This document shows positions 26,725-36,278 of a stretch of DNA of 64,000 nt, piece by piece (position 1 is the stretch's first letter; each line of letters opens with the position of its first letter). Origin of the DNA: JAQCEJ01 sp040881995. Lineage in GTDB: Bacteria; Planctomycetota; Planctomycetia; Planctomycetales; Planctomycetaceae. The stretch lies in the NCBI GenBank assembly GCA_040881995.1, contig JBBECD010000217.1:1-64000 (forward strand), written 5' to 3'. The notes beneath the pieces were generated by a model. The model did not search any database, had not been told where the DNA came from, and was given only the letters and a program-made list of their open reading frames with translations. Position numbers and translations under genes: made by a program.

Positions 26725-28029
26725 ATGACGTTACAACCGACGGCCGGGATGCGGTGCGGTCTCTGGCTCATCATGCTGTTGGTGTTCGGCGACACGGCAC
26801 GCGCCGACGATCTTCGTGAATCACCGAACTTCCATGAGCACGTCATCAAAGATAAAATGTCGTACTCCTACGGCATCGACGCCGCCGATCTCGACGGCGA
26901 CGGAGATCTCGACCTCACCGGCTGCGACACCCGTAACTTCAAACTCTACTGGTTCGAGAACAACGGCGCAGGCGAGTTCGCCGAGCATCTGATCGAAGAC
27001 GGAGACCGCCTGCACATCTTCGGCGACATCACGGGCGAAGCAATCGCGAAAGCGACTCCCGGAGATGAGACGCACGCTCGCTGGTTCAAAACGCCGCGGC
27101 TCGAACGGCTGATGAACGGCGACGTCGACGGCGACGGCTGCATCGACGTGGTGATCGTCGAAAACCTCTTCGGCGACGTCTACTGGTACAAGAACGGCGG
27201 CACGCCGGCGAATGATCCACTCTGGCATAAATACTCCATCACGAATAAAACGATTCCCGGAGCGTATGACGTCGCACTTGCCGACTTTGACGCCGACGGC
27301 GATAACGACGTCGCCGTTTCAACCTGGCGGCTGAGCAACAAATTCGTCTGGTTCGAAAATCCCGGCGATCCGGAAAGCGTCTCCGAGTGGAAATTGCATC
27401 TCATCGAAGAAAACATCGCCGAGCCGCGGACTGTCCGCATCGGCGACTTTAACGGCGACGGCCGGCCCGATCTGCTCGGCACGGCGCTCACCGCCAATGT
27501 GGTGATGTGGTACGAAAATCCCGGCGACCCGCGCGCCCTTTCATGGAAACGGCATAACATTGATATTACATCGCTCGAGCCGGGTCACGGGATGCCCGCC
27601 GACCTCGACGCCGACGGCGACCTCGACGTGGTGATGGCGCTCGGGATGGGACGCCGCAATCACGAAACCGACACGCGAGAAATCGTGTGGTACGAAAACG
27701 TCGGCCAACCGGGCGATGCGACTTCGTGGGAGAAGCGCATCCTCGGCGACAACATCGACGAGGCGTTCGAAGCGATCGCCGTCGACCTCAACGGCGACGG
27801 CCGTCTCGACGTCGCCGCGACGAGTTATGCCGCTCCGCACGGCGGGACGTTCTGGTTCGAACATCCCGGCGACGCGGCCGAGAAATGGCAACGGCACGAA
27901 CTGAAAACGAATTGGCCGCGGGCTAATCAAATCATCTCCGCCGATCTCGACGGCGACGGTCGGCCCGATCTTGTCGCCGGCACGACGGGAAACGCCAGTG
28001 AAATCCGCTGGTGGCGGAATGAACGTTAA
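26725..28029 (+). CDS. secreted VCBS/FG-GAP repeat protein
   Basis: A 434-residue exported protein folded as a calcium-binding beta-propeller. At least six repeats carry the Asp-rich loop (LDGDGDLD, VDGDGCID, FDADGDNDV, FNGDGRPDL, LDADGDLDV, LNGDGRLDV, LDGDGRPDL), separated by WYEN or WFEN strands. Such propellers mediate adhesion or cap enzymes. GAAGGA lies close upstream of the ATG at 26725, which opens the signal peptide; the frame from 26647 is longer but not credible. A short truncated duplicate of its beginning is at 33627-33709. Confidence 0.9.
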   Translation: MTLQPTAGMRCGLWLIMLLVFGDTARADDLRESPNFHEHVIKDKMSYSYGIDAADLDGDGDLDLTGCDTRNFKLYWFENNGAGEFAEHLIEDGDRLHIFGDITGEAIAKATPGDETHARWFKTPRLERLMNGDVDGDGCIDVVIVENLFGDVYWYKNGGTPANDPLWHKYSITNKTIPGAYDVALADFDADGDNDVAVSTWRLSNKFVWFENPGDPESVSEWKLHLIEENIAEPRTVRIGDFNGDGRPDLLGTALTANVVMWYENPGDPRALSWKRHNIDITSLEPGHGMPADLDADGDLDVVMALGMGRRNHETDTREIVWYENVGQPGDATSWEKRILGDNIDEAFEAIAVDLNGDGRLDVAATSYAAPHGGTFWFEHPGDAAEKWQRHELKTNWPRANQIISADLDGDGRPDLVAGTTGNASEIRWWRNER

Positions 28030-28038
28030 ATAGACCGA

Positions 28039-28136
28039 CAATCCCGAATCATCAATGAGGATCGACGGATGAAGTCGACAACCGCGTTTTGACGTTGATC
28101 TCCCTGACATTACTCGGCTCGTTTCTTAGCGCAGGC
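28039..28136 (+). pseudogene. truncated copy of the start of the GH43/GH32-like gene
   Basis: About 98 bases match 33711-33812 at roughly nine positions in ten, covering the leader, start codon and signal-peptide codons of the gene at 33744. A one-base loss after ACAACC shifts the frame, and homology ends after GCGCAGGCG. It directly follows the intact FG-GAP gene. Confidence 0.75.
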
Positions 28137-28624
28137 GTGAGCGAGACTGTCCCCAGAACTTGTTCCCCAAGTGTTTGCCCATACAAGACTTACAAACGGG
28201 TACGACTTCCCCGCGGCAAACTGTTTGCTTCTTATATATCTGCACAAAAGACAATGATGTCGGGGATGAAATGAACGGCAAACGGTCTCCGAGGTTATCA
28301 AATTAGCGCTTCTTGAATTAAAAAGACTGTTGAATTTTGAGGTGGATTATCGCGTCATCTTAATGAAAACTTGATACAATCGTAACGTCGCGACCGTATC
28401 AATAGTTAACAAATTTGATGTATTTTTACCCGCTTCTGACTTGCAGTTGATTCGCTTGCGAATAAAATATTTACCAGCATCTCTTCGAACTCCTTGATTT
28501 CTCCGTCGTGATTTTGTCACGGCGTGATGATAAGAAATAATTTCCGTTCGGGATACGATGGCGTGCGTCATCAACGGCGTACGTCTTGTTCGTTCTTTTG
28601 TTTTTCTAAAAGGGGGGAGTTCGA
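28137..28624. other. AT-rich intergenic leader of the DUF1559 gene
   Basis: No gene is seen. The segment 28280-28600 is markedly AT-rich compared with its surroundings, as is common for strongly expressed planctomycete surface genes. It ends in a strong ribosome site AAGGGGGGAG before the ATG at 28625. Confidence 0.45.
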
Positions 28625-29674
28625 ATGGCTACAAAGAAACTAAAACGTGGTTTTACCCTGATCGAGTTGCTGGTCGTCATCGCGATCATTGCCGTATTGA
28701 TTGCCTTGCTCTTGCCTGCCGTTCAGCAGGCGCGCGAAGCGGCGCGCCGAACGCAATGCCTCAATAATATGAAGCAAATCGGATTGGCGTTTCACAATTA
28801 CCACGACGCCTACAACATGTTCCCGCCGGGTTATATTGCCAAAATTCCGAACAACAAGACCTCTTCGGAGCGGGGGTGTTGGGCATGGGGCACGTTTATC
28901 CTGCCGTACATCGACAATGCGAATTTGTACAACCTCATGAATCCAGGTCCGCTGACTCCGGATCAGGTCGTCGCCACTCCCGCCGGATTGCTGGCCATGC
29001 AGACGCCGCTGGCCATGTTCCGTTGTCCGACCGACACCGGCCCGGCGCTGAATAATTTCGACAACACGCTTCCGGGAAATGAATTGGCCGGCGCACATTA
29101 TTCCCGTTTCATTACGGACGGCGCCAATAAGATTCCGATCTCGACGTCGAATTATCTGATGGTGGCCAATGCCGGCGATAGCACCACCCCTGCCGTTTTT
29201 CCCGCCGATTACGGTCCTGCGCTCGGAGTCGGGTTTCAGAATTCGAATGTTCGAATTCGCGACATCACCGATGGAACGAGCAATACGTTTGCCGCAGGCG
29301 AACGGGCCTGGAAATTCAACGATCTGATCGCCGGCGCCGGAACGGTCCTGGCCATCAGCGCCGATCCCGCTGTTAACATCGATCAGGGCAGCAGTTGGAA
29401 CATCAAGGCGTCCGGAACGAATGTTTTGGGGATCACATACGACGGACCCAATTACAGCGCCAGCAACCGCGCCCATGCCGGCCGGGCCTTCAGCAGCGCG
29501 CACGAAGGGGGCCTCTACTTCCTGATGTGCGACGGCGCCGTCCGGTTCATTAGCGAAAATATCGACCAGCGCAAAGGAACCGTCAGCACCGCCGGCTATC
29601 CTGCCGACATCGTGACCAACACCTACGGCCGACTGGCCGTTCGTAACGACGGACGAGTGATCGGCGAGTTCTAA
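28625..29674 (+). CDS. DUF1559 pseudopilin-like protein
   Basis: A 349-residue member of the family massively expanded in planctomycetes. The N-terminus is a type IV prepilin signal: after KKLKRG comes FTLIELLVVIAII, with the predicted cleavage between Gly9 and Phe10 and the key Glu at +5. The DUF1559 domain follows, starting ARRTQCLNNMKQIGLAFHNYHD, and the C-terminal H-x9-DG motif is present (HEGGLYFLMCDG). Such proteins are thought to be processed by PilD and inserted in the envelope. The next two genes are co-directional. Confidence 0.96.
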   Translation: MATKKLKRGFTLIELLVVIAIIAVLIALLLPAVQQAREAARRTQCLNNMKQIGLAFHNYHDAYNMFPPGYIAKIPNNKTSSERGCWAWGTFILPYIDNANLYNLMNPGPLTPDQVVATPAGLLAMQTPLAMFRCPTDTGPALNNFDNTLPGNELAGAHYSRFITDGANKIPISTSNYLMVANAGDSTTPAVFPADYGPALGVGFQNSNVRIRDITDGTSNTFAAGERAWKFNDLIAGAGTVLAISADPAVNIDQGSSWNIKASGTNVLGITYDGPNYSASNRAHAGRAFSSAHEGGLYFLMCDGAVRFISENIDQRKGTVSTAGYPADIVTNTYGRLAVRNDGRVIGEF

Positions 29675-29919
29675 CGCGCGTCGATCGCCGTGTGAAATGT
29701 CAATCCGTCAAAGCGGCGTTGGGAGTTCACCCGACCGCATTCGATCGATGACATATCGTATTTTCAATCTTGCCTCGGGGGCATCGCTGCCTGGCTGTGA
29801 TGTCCCCGCGGCATTTCTATCGTCCCGTGGGGCTGTTGCATCTTGCCAGCATTATCTATCCGAAACTATCGCTGACGGCACGTCAGCGATAGCGATTCTG
29901 GATGTCAGGAGAATCGTCT

Positions 29920-30380
29920 ATGTCAGCATTTAAAACAGGATTATCGGTCGCGGCACTGTTGGCTCTCGCGGCCGTTGGCTGCGGCCGGGGAGATCTGCCG
30001 GAGTTGGGGGNNNNNNNNNNGAAGTGCATGGAAAAGTGACCATGGACGGCGAGCCGCTCTCCAACGTGCTGGTTCAGTTTTACAGTGAAGCAGGAGGGCG
30101 GCCGGGAACCGGCGTGACAGATGCCGAAGGAAATTACGAGCTGACGTACGTCGACGGCGCCAAAGGGGCGAAAATCGGACCGAACAAAGTCGAGATTTCC
30201 ACCGTTTGGCCGGATGGCGAACCGCCGCCGGGCGAAAAGGATAAAATCCCGTCGCAGTACAACACCAAGAGCACGTTGAAAAAAGAAGTTCAGGCCGGCG
30301 ACAATCAGTTCGATTTGGATCTCAATTCCGCGGAAGCCAATCCCCAGGGACAAGCGGGACAACAATACGTCGATCCCTGA
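29920..30380 (+). CDS. carboxypeptidase-regulatory-like lipoprotein, interrupted by assembly gap
   Basis: The first 30 codons encode a lipoprotein signal (LLALAAVGC) and the part after the gap continues EVHGKVTMDGEPL, a carboxypeptidase regulatory-like beta-sandwich common in planctomycete lipoproteins that follow DUF1559 genes. The ten N at 30011-30020 put the two parts out of frame: 91 coding bases precede the gap, so the true gap must be 2 modulo 3 (for example 2 bases). The shift is thus an assembly artefact, not a mutation. The C-terminus is Gln/Gly-rich. Confidence 0.8.
30011..30020. other. assembly gap of ten N
   Basis: Unknown bases inside a coding region; the real length is probably not ten because the frame does not continue across it. 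Confidence 0.99.
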
Positions 30381-30461
30381 TTCGATCGTTTCGCGGACTC
30401 CCCGATTGGCCGGGATCATTTTTGCCGTCGATGGAAACAGATTGCAATTTACGTAGGACTG

Positions 30462-30536
30462 CTAACACAACCTCTGTGCGTAGCGATTTTCCGCTGAATT
30501 TGAGGCATTTTTAACGGGCATAACCGGTTGTGTTAG
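30462..30536 (+). mobile_element. 75-bp TIR element, copy 1
   Basis: CTAACACAACC at the left end and GGTTGTGTTAG at the right end form a perfect 11-bp terminal inverted repeat; the interior matches 49316-49390 closely. It lies 23 bases before the start codon of the LRR gene and could affect its leader. Confidence 0.72.
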
Positions 30537-30559
30537 AGTTTTGTAGGACGGGAACGCTC

Positions 30560-31609
30560 ATGAAAACCAGGTTCGATGCCCGCTGTCTATCGTATGTTGT
30601 TTTTCTGGCGCTCGCCGCGCTCGGCGGAGCGCCGGGGTGCGGCGAAAACAACAATCCGGCGTCGAGCGGCAGCAAAGGAGCCGTCGATCTGGCAAATGCC
30701 GCGACCGAAGAGGGAGCGGTCAACGAGATCAGCAAATTGGGTGGGGCCGTCTTCAAAATCCACAATCGCGTGACGTGCGTGAGCTTTGCCGGAAGCGTGG
30801 GAAAGCAGCTCACCGACGACGATCTGCAGATTCTCAAGCCGTTTACGTCGCTCGACGAATTGCAGTTGTTCGGTACCGAAGTGACCGACGCCGGACTCGA
30901 ACGTCTGACCGGTTTCCCCAACCTGAGAGTGCTGAATCTGAAGGGCACCAAAGTGACCGGCTCGGGACTGGTCCATCTGAAGGGACTGGCGCAGCTTCGG
31001 ACCCTGAACCTGAACGATACCAATCTCGCCGAAAGCGAACTGGAATCCCTGCGCGACCTTCACGGCTTGCAGGAGTTATGGCTCGACAACACCCCCATCG
31101 GCGACGCCGGGCTCGAACATGTCAAAAACCTGACGGATTTGCAGTTGCTCAGTCTTCGAGGAACTCAAACCAGCGACCACGGACTGGAACATTTAAAAGA
31201 CTTGAACCAACTGCGAACGCTGATTCTCAGCGAATGCAAAGTCGGCGACGCGGGGCTCGCGCACCTGAAGGACTTGACCGATCTGCAGGAGATCGATCTG
31301 GAAGGAACCGAAACCAGCGATGCCGGACTCGAACATCTGCGCGGCATCACAAAAATCGGGAAATTATGGCTGAGCGGCACGCGCGTCACCGATGCCGGCT
31401 TATCGCATCTGGCGGGGATGTCGGAACTCATCAACCTCGATCTGAGAAATACCGAAATCGGCGACGGCGGTCTCGATCATCTGTTAGGGTTGTCGAAACT
31501 TCAAGTGGTTCAAATGTCGGAAACGCACGTCACCTCGAGCGGTGCGAAAAAACTCCGCGATTCGATTCCTCGTATCTTTACTCCGCCATTCGTTGGTGAA
31601 GGGACGTAA
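30560..31609 (+). CDS. leucine-rich-repeat lipoprotein
   Basis: A 349-residue exported protein with a lipobox-like signal (ALAALGGAPGC). From about residue 85 to the end are ten or so leucine-rich repeats of 24 residues with the bacterial pattern L-x-x-L-x-L-x-x-T-x-V/I-x-D-x-G-L (for example LDELQLFGTEVTDAGLERL). These form a curved binding surface for proteins. It is the third co-directional surface gene after DUF1559. The frame extends to 30530, but the ATG at 30560 fits the signal peptide. Confidence 0.9.
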   Translation: MKTRFDARCLSYVVFLALAALGGAPGCGENNNPASSGSKGAVDLANAATEEGAVNEISKLGGAVFKIHNRVTCVSFAGSVGKQLTDDDLQILKPFTSLDELQLFGTEVTDAGLERLTGFPNLRVLNLKGTKVTGSGLVHLKGLAQLRTLNLNDTNLAESELESLRDLHGLQELWLDNTPIGDAGLEHVKNLTDLQLLSLRGTQTSDHGLEHLKDLNQLRTLILSECKVGDAGLAHLKDLTDLQEIDLEGTETSDAGLEHLRGITKIGKLWLSGTRVTDAGLSHLAGMSELINLDLRNTEIGDGGLDHLLGLSKLQVVQMSETHVTSSGAKKLRDSIPRIFTPPFVGEGT

Positions 31610-31720
31610 GCCGAGGTCGGGAAGCGTCGTCGGTAAGCATTTATCGGCGCATCCTTCTCCGAAGCTCAGTCCCGTTGTCGAAGTCCGATAAACGATCTCA
31701 ATTTCTCCCAGGAGAAGTGC

Positions 31721-33520
31721 ATGTCTCGCGAAATGAACCAGACCCCCGCATGCCGTCCCTCGCGGATGTCCCGCGTCGCCGAAACCGCATCGACGACGAA
31801 CTCGAACAGACCGCCGCACGCCCGAAAGAGCGGCCTGGCTTTTTTCGTTTCGGGCCGGCGATGGTGGTTCGCCGTTTGCCTCTGGACCGCTTCGGTGTTG
31901 TCGTCCTCCGCCTGGGCGGAATCGTTTCGCGTGTTGCCCTACGTGCAGAATCCCGCCGCCGATGCGATGACGATTCGCTGGTTTTCACACGCGAAGGAAT
32001 CCGGCACGCTCACCGTTTTCACACCGGAAGGCGAACGGGAATTCACATCCGAACCGAAACTCGCCGGCGCGCTGGCTCATAACCCCTTCAAGCCCGAACC
32101 GGGTGATGCGCTCCCTGCGGTCCCCTGGCTGCACGGCATTCGCGTCACCGGCCTCGAGCCGGGAACCGAATATCAATACGCCGTTCGGCAGGGAGAAGAT
32201 CGCGCGGAAGGCGCATTCCACACCGCTCCCGATGCGAATCAGCCGATCCGTCTCGTCGCCTATGCCGACTCCGAAACCGAACCGGAATCGACCGGCAAAG
32301 CCGTCGACTGGCCGGCTCATGCCAGCAGCAATCGTCCGGATGAGTTGAAGAACTATGTCGTCGATCAGACCGTGGGCTATGAGGAAAACATCCGCGTGAT
32401 GAATTCGCGCGATCCCGATCTGATTCTCGTCGTCGGCGACCTCGTCGAAAGCGGCGGCGAACAGCGCGATTGGGACGAGTTCTGGCGGCACAACGCCGGC
32501 GAACTCGGCGCCATCGCCAGCCGCGTGCCGATCCTCGCGGCGATCGGCAATCACGAAAACTACGGCGGGCCCGGCGGCGGTTATTCAGCCGAGGGCGCTA
32601 ATTTTTCAACCGACAAGTATCTCACCTACTTTGAATTTCCTTCCAATGCAGCGGCCAACGAAAAACACCGCGGACGGTATTACCGCATCGATTACGGCCC
32701 GATCGCGCTGATCACGGTCGATTCGAGCGACGGCCTGCCGCATCAGACCGCCGCCGATACCAACCACTCGCTCGACGGCAGCAACGCTCCCGATTTCAAT
32801 CCCGGATCGGAACAATATCGCTGGCTCGAAGCGCAGCTCGCCGATGCGCAGCAGAAGAGCCGTTTCACGTTCGTGCAGTTTCATCACACGATGTACGGTT
32901 CGGGACCGCACAGCGTGCCGTTCGGCAGTCCCAATTTTTCGGGGCAATCGGGAATCGCCATGCGCATCATCCAGCCGTTGCTGTTCAAGTACGGAGTCGA
33001 CGCCGTGTTGTCCGGCCATGACGAGATGCTCGAACGCTCGCACGTCACGGGAACTGAAACGCTTCCCGACGGCTCGACGCGCCCGCATGAAATTCACTTC
33101 TACGACGTCGGCATGGGAGGCGACGGCCTGCGCGGCCCCTCCGAAGGCTTCGACAACCCCTACCGTAAATATCTGGCGCACGAAGACGTCCCCGAAGTCT
33201 GGGAGGGAAAACGGCTCCTCTCCGGCGGCAAACATTACGGCCACCTCGAAATCAACGTCGCGCCGAACGACGACGGCGTCTGGCAGACCACCATCGTCCC
33301 CGTGCAGGTCTTTCCGCTGATGGACGCAGCAGGCAACGTCACCGGCTGGGAACGCCGCGAGATCGACGACGTGATCACGCTGACGTCGCAGACGGAGGTC
33401 GAGGTGAAGACGTCTGCGGTGAATTCAGCGGAGGACGAAGCCGGCGTCTGTTGTGCAACGAGACGGTCGAAGTGCTGCAATCCCCGCCGGTTGAACCGCC
33501 GCCGCGCCTGTTGCTCTTGA
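31721..33520 (+). CDS. secreted metallophosphoesterase (purple acid phosphatase-like)
   Basis: A 599-residue protein. A long N-terminus (about 66 residues) with a hydrophobic segment (WWFAVCLWTASVLSSSAWA) leads to a fibronectin-like domain (VTGLEPGTEYQYAV) and a calcineurin-like phosphoesterase domain. Motifs in order: VAYADSE, VVGDLVE, AAIGNHENYGG, FVQFHHTMYG and LSGHDEM. These match the dinuclear metal centre of purple acid phosphatase-like enzymes that hydrolyse phosphate esters outside the cell. The last 25 residues are Cys- and Arg-rich and unlike the family, so the 3' end may have been altered. AGGAG precedes the ATG. Confidence 0.9.
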   Translation: MSREMNQTPACRPSRMSRVAETASTTNSNRPPHARKSGLAFFVSGRRWWFAVCLWTASVLSSSAWAESFRVLPYVQNPAADAMTIRWFSHAKESGTLTVFTPEGEREFTSEPKLAGALAHNPFKPEPGDALPAVPWLHGIRVTGLEPGTEYQYAVRQGEDRAEGAFHTAPDANQPIRLVAYADSETEPESTGKAVDWPAHASSNRPDELKNYVVDQTVGYEENIRVMNSRDPDLILVVGDLVESGGEQRDWDEFWRHNAGELGAIASRVPILAAIGNHENYGGPGGGYSAEGANFSTDKYLTYFEFPSNAAANEKHRGRYYRIDYGPIALITVDSSDGLPHQTAADTNHSLDGSNAPDFNPGSEQYRWLEAQLADAQQKSRFTFVQFHHTMYGSGPHSVPFGSPNFSGQSGIAMRIIQPLLFKYGVDAVLSGHDEMLERSHVTGTETLPDGSTRPHEIHFYDVGMGGDGLRGPSEGFDNPYRKYLAHEDVPEVWEGKRLLSGGKHYGHLEINVAPNDDGVWQTTIVPVQVFPLMDAAGNVTGWERREIDDVITLTSQTEVEVKTSAVNSAEDEAGVCCATRRSKCCNPRRLNRRRACCS

Positions 33521-33626
33521 TCTCTTGCCGGATTCGAATCGTTCGTCTCGCGTGACATTCGTGCCGCATAATTGTACCATCGACGGGCATGAATATATAC
33601 ACGATTTCCCGGACGAAAGAGAAGAT

Positions 33627-33709
33627 GTCGTACTCGTACGGCATCGACGCCGCCGATCTGGACGGCGACGGCGATTCGGCATCACCGGCTGCGACACGCG
33701 CAACTTTAC
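33627..33709 (+). pseudogene. truncated copy of the start of the FG-GAP gene
   Basis: The segment matches 26860-26942 of the VCBS/FG-GAP gene (ATGTCGTACTC, GGCATCGACGCCGCCGATCT, CTGCGACAC) and is then joined directly to the leader of the GH43/GH32-like gene. A small deletion within the Asp-rich loop breaks the reading. It mirrors the remnant at 28039-28136. Confidence 0.75.
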
Positions 33710-33743
33710 CACAATCCCGAATCATCAATGAGGATCAACACGG

Positions 33744-35261
33744 ATGAAATCGACAACCCGCGTTTTGACGTTCATCTCCCTGACATTGCTCGGCTCGTTT
33801 CTTAGCGCAGGCGAGACGGAAACCAACGAACCAATCGACGTCGGCTCGCGGCGGGAATTGTTCGTCGACGAATTTCTCATCGACCGTTTCGAAGGCAAAG
33901 CCGAGTTGGAATTGCATCATCCCGAGCCGCGCGAAGTCGCCCTGACGTTCGACCAGCCGTGGGAAGGAAACGCCAGCGGGTATCCCACCGTGCTGAAGGA
34001 CGGCGACCGCTTCCGCATGTGGTATCGCGGTCACAAGTTTCGCGTCGGCGACAAGATTCTCGATCAGGCCCAGTCGGAAGTGGTCTGTTACGCCGAGAGC
34101 AGCGACGGCATCACCTGGACGAAGCCGAACCTGGGGCTCTTCGAATGGAACGGCTCGAAGGAGAACAACATCATCTGGCTGGGAGGGCCCGAAACGCACA
34201 ACTTCGCTCCGTTCATCGATGCCAATCCCGACTGCCCGGCGGAAGAGCGCTACAAAGCGGTCGGCGGGACGGTCACCAGCAAAGGACTGCTCGCGTTCAA
34301 ATCGCCCGACGGCATTCATTGGGCGAAAATGAGCGAAGAGCCGGTCTTTACCAAAGGGGTCTTCGACTCGCACAACACGACGTTCTGGGACGCCAACCGC
34401 GGCCGCTATGTGATGTTCTTCCGCTACTTCAGCGAAGCCGAGTTCCAGGGACTGCGGATGATCGGCACGGCGTATTCGCAAGATATGCTGACGTGGACCG
34501 ACCCGATTCCGCTGGTCTATCCGAACTCGCCTCCCCAGCAGATGTATACAAATCAGGTAGGGCCGTATCTTCGTGCGCCGCATATTTTAATGGGCTTTCC
34601 GACGCGGTATACCGCGAGACCGCTCACCGAACACGTGAAGAACCTCGACCCGGTTCCGCTGCGGAAGTTGCTCACCAGCGCGTACGAACGGGTCGGCACC
34701 GATTTGAGCGACGGCCTGTTTATGGCGAGCCGCGACGGCGTCTCGTTCCGCCGCTGGGACGAAGCCTTCCTGCGCCCCGGTCCGCAGACCGAAGGGCGTT
34801 GGATCTACGGCGACAATTATCAAAGTTACGGCCTGTTCGAGACGCGGGGCGAATTCCCCGACTCGCCGAATGTGCTCTCGCTGCATTTCAGCGAAGGGGC
34901 CTGGCGCGACGATTGCCGGTTGCGGCGCTATTCGATTCGTCTCGACGGTTTCGTCTCGGTTAACGCCCCGTATTCCGGCGGAGAGGCGATCACCAAACCG
35001 GTGACGTTCGACGGGGAAACGCTCGAAATCAATTACTCGACCTCCGCCGCCGGCAGCGTAAAAATCGAACTGCAAGACGCCGACGGCAATGCGTATCCCG
35101 GTTTCGCGCTGGCAGACGCCGACGAACATTATGGCGACTCGGTTGAGCACACCGTCACGTGGCAAAACAAGACCGACGTGAGTTCGCTGGCGGGCAAACC
35201 GGTGCGGTTAAGGATCGTGCTGAGCGACGCGGACGTGTATTCGTTCCGGTTCGTGCGGTGA
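33744..35261 (+). CDS. GH43/GH32-like five-bladed propeller protein, secreted
   Basis: A 505-residue exported protein (signal LTFISLTLLGSFLSAG). The body shows repeated strand motifs of five-bladed propeller glycoside hydrolases: GYPTVLKDGDRFRMWYRG, YAESSDGITWTKPNLG, FKSPDGIHWAKM, AYSQDMLTWTDP and MASRDGVSFRRWDEAF. Members of this clan cleave arabinan, fructan or related sugars; I cannot point to the catalytic acids confidently. A beta-sandwich tail follows (residues 400-505, IELQDADGNAYPG). GAGGA lies nine bases upstream. A truncated copy of its start is at 28039. Confidence 0.85.
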   Translation: MKSTTRVLTFISLTLLGSFLSAGETETNEPIDVGSRRELFVDEFLIDRFEGKAELELHHPEPREVALTFDQPWEGNASGYPTVLKDGDRFRMWYRGHKFRVGDKILDQAQSEVVCYAESSDGITWTKPNLGLFEWNGSKENNIIWLGGPETHNFAPFIDANPDCPAEERYKAVGGTVTSKGLLAFKSPDGIHWAKMSEEPVFTKGVFDSHNTTFWDANRGRYVMFFRYFSEAEFQGLRMIGTAYSQDMLTWTDPIPLVYPNSPPQQMYTNQVGPYLRAPHILMGFPTRYTARPLTEHVKNLDPVPLRKLLTSAYERVGTDLSDGLFMASRDGVSFRRWDEAFLRPGPQTEGRWIYGDNYQSYGLFETRGEFPDSPNVLSLHFSEGAWRDDCRLRRYSIRLDGFVSVNAPYSGGEAITKPVTFDGETLEINYSTSAAGSVKIELQDADGNAYPGFALADADEHYGDSVEHTVTWQNKTDVSSLAGKPVRLRIVLSDADVYSFRFVR

Positions 35262-35264
35262 CCG

Positions 35265-36278
35265 CTACGACGCGCCGCAGCATTTCTTGTACTTCTTCCC
35301 GCTGCCGCAGGGGCACGGTTCGTTACGACCGACTTTGGGGGTAAAATTGACGATCGTCGATTCGTGAAACGTCGGCGTCAGCAAGTCGTCGCGCGGTTCG
35401 CCGGGATGGACCGGTTCGTCCGGACGGAAAACCTGATTCCACAGCGCTTCATACTCGGGATCGACTTCGTCGTAGTCGTCGTCCGGTTCCTCATCAAACT
35501 CATCACCCACGTCGTCGAAAAGATAACAATCCTGGAGTGATTCGAACGTGTCGACGACGCCGGTCGTTGGGAGCCAGTTCAGATTTTCTTGAAAATGAAC
35601 ATCGCCCCGTGCGATGTTCTCCTCGATTTCTTCGCGCGAAATGTAAGACTCGTCCAAGAGGTTGAGGTGAAAGGCTTCGTCGATTTCCGGACAGATTTCC
35701 GCTGGTGAAAGCGAGTCCAAAGCCGCTATCAATATCGAAACGATGTCATCACGCTCATCAATGGCCCGGCGGAGGTGTCGGCGCAGCCGTTCGATCGCTT
35801 CTTCGCGCGACAACACGCCGTCGCGCACGAGGTATAAATAAACATCGGGGGCATCGCAACGAAAACTGCCGAATGCCGGGTTGGCGATTATGTCGTCGAT
35901 CACCGTCAGGTCGTCGTGAGCTAATTGTGCCAGCAAGCCCGGCATAAAATCCAACAGGGCGTCGCCATACAAGTCCATTGCCTGAAGATCGGTAAGCGAA
36001 AAGGAATCGATAATCGCCGGGTAGGCTTCCTTCGCCTTGAATTCAATGAGCAGGAACAGGGCGATGAGATGGCCGTTGGTTTCGGCGTCGTTCCCCTGGC
36101 GCACCCATTCGGTGGCCTGGCGGAGCATTTCAATCAACAGAGGCGTCATCTGTTCGCGATGCTTTTGCGCCGCACGAATCGCGTCGTAGGGAAGGATACA
36201 ATCTTCGTTGTCGAGCTCGTTTAAAATCTGCGCCAAATCGAGCGGAGATTCGTCGTCGAGGCGGATGTCCGAATTCAT
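35265..36278 (-). CDS. DUF1186 protein with SEC-C zinc motif
   Basis: A 337-residue cytoplasmic protein. Residues 1-200 are helical in the DUF1186 style (LPYDAIRAAQKHREQMTPLL, AYPAIIDSF), a linker rich in Asp/Glu follows, and the C-terminus is a SEC-C motif (GRNEPCPCGSGKKYKKCCG), the zinc-binding tail first known in SecA. SEC-C domains bind ribosomes or SecB-like partners; the role of this protein is not known. AGAGGA precedes the ATG. Confidence 0.92.
   Translation of the reverse strand: MNSDIRLDDESPLDLAQILNELDNEDCILPYDAIRAAQKHREQMTPLLIEMLRQATEWVRQGNDAETNGHLIALFLLIEFKAKEAYPAIIDSFSLTDLQAMDLYGDALLDFMPGLLAQLAHDDLTVIDDIIANPAFGSFRCDAPDVYLYLVRDGVLSREEAIERLRRHLRRAIDERDDIVSILIAALDSLSPAEICPEIDEAFHLNLLDESYISREEIEENIARGDVHFQENLNWLPTTGVVDTFESLQDCYLFDDVGDEFDEEPDDDYDEVDPEYEALWNQVFRPDEPVHPGEPRDDLLTPTFHESTIVNFTPKVGRNEPCPCGSGKKYKKCCGAS

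Noticed and set aside
33959..34963. 334-residue alternative frame inside the GH43/GH32-like gene
   Set aside because: Arg-rich shadow of the true frame, without domain pattern.
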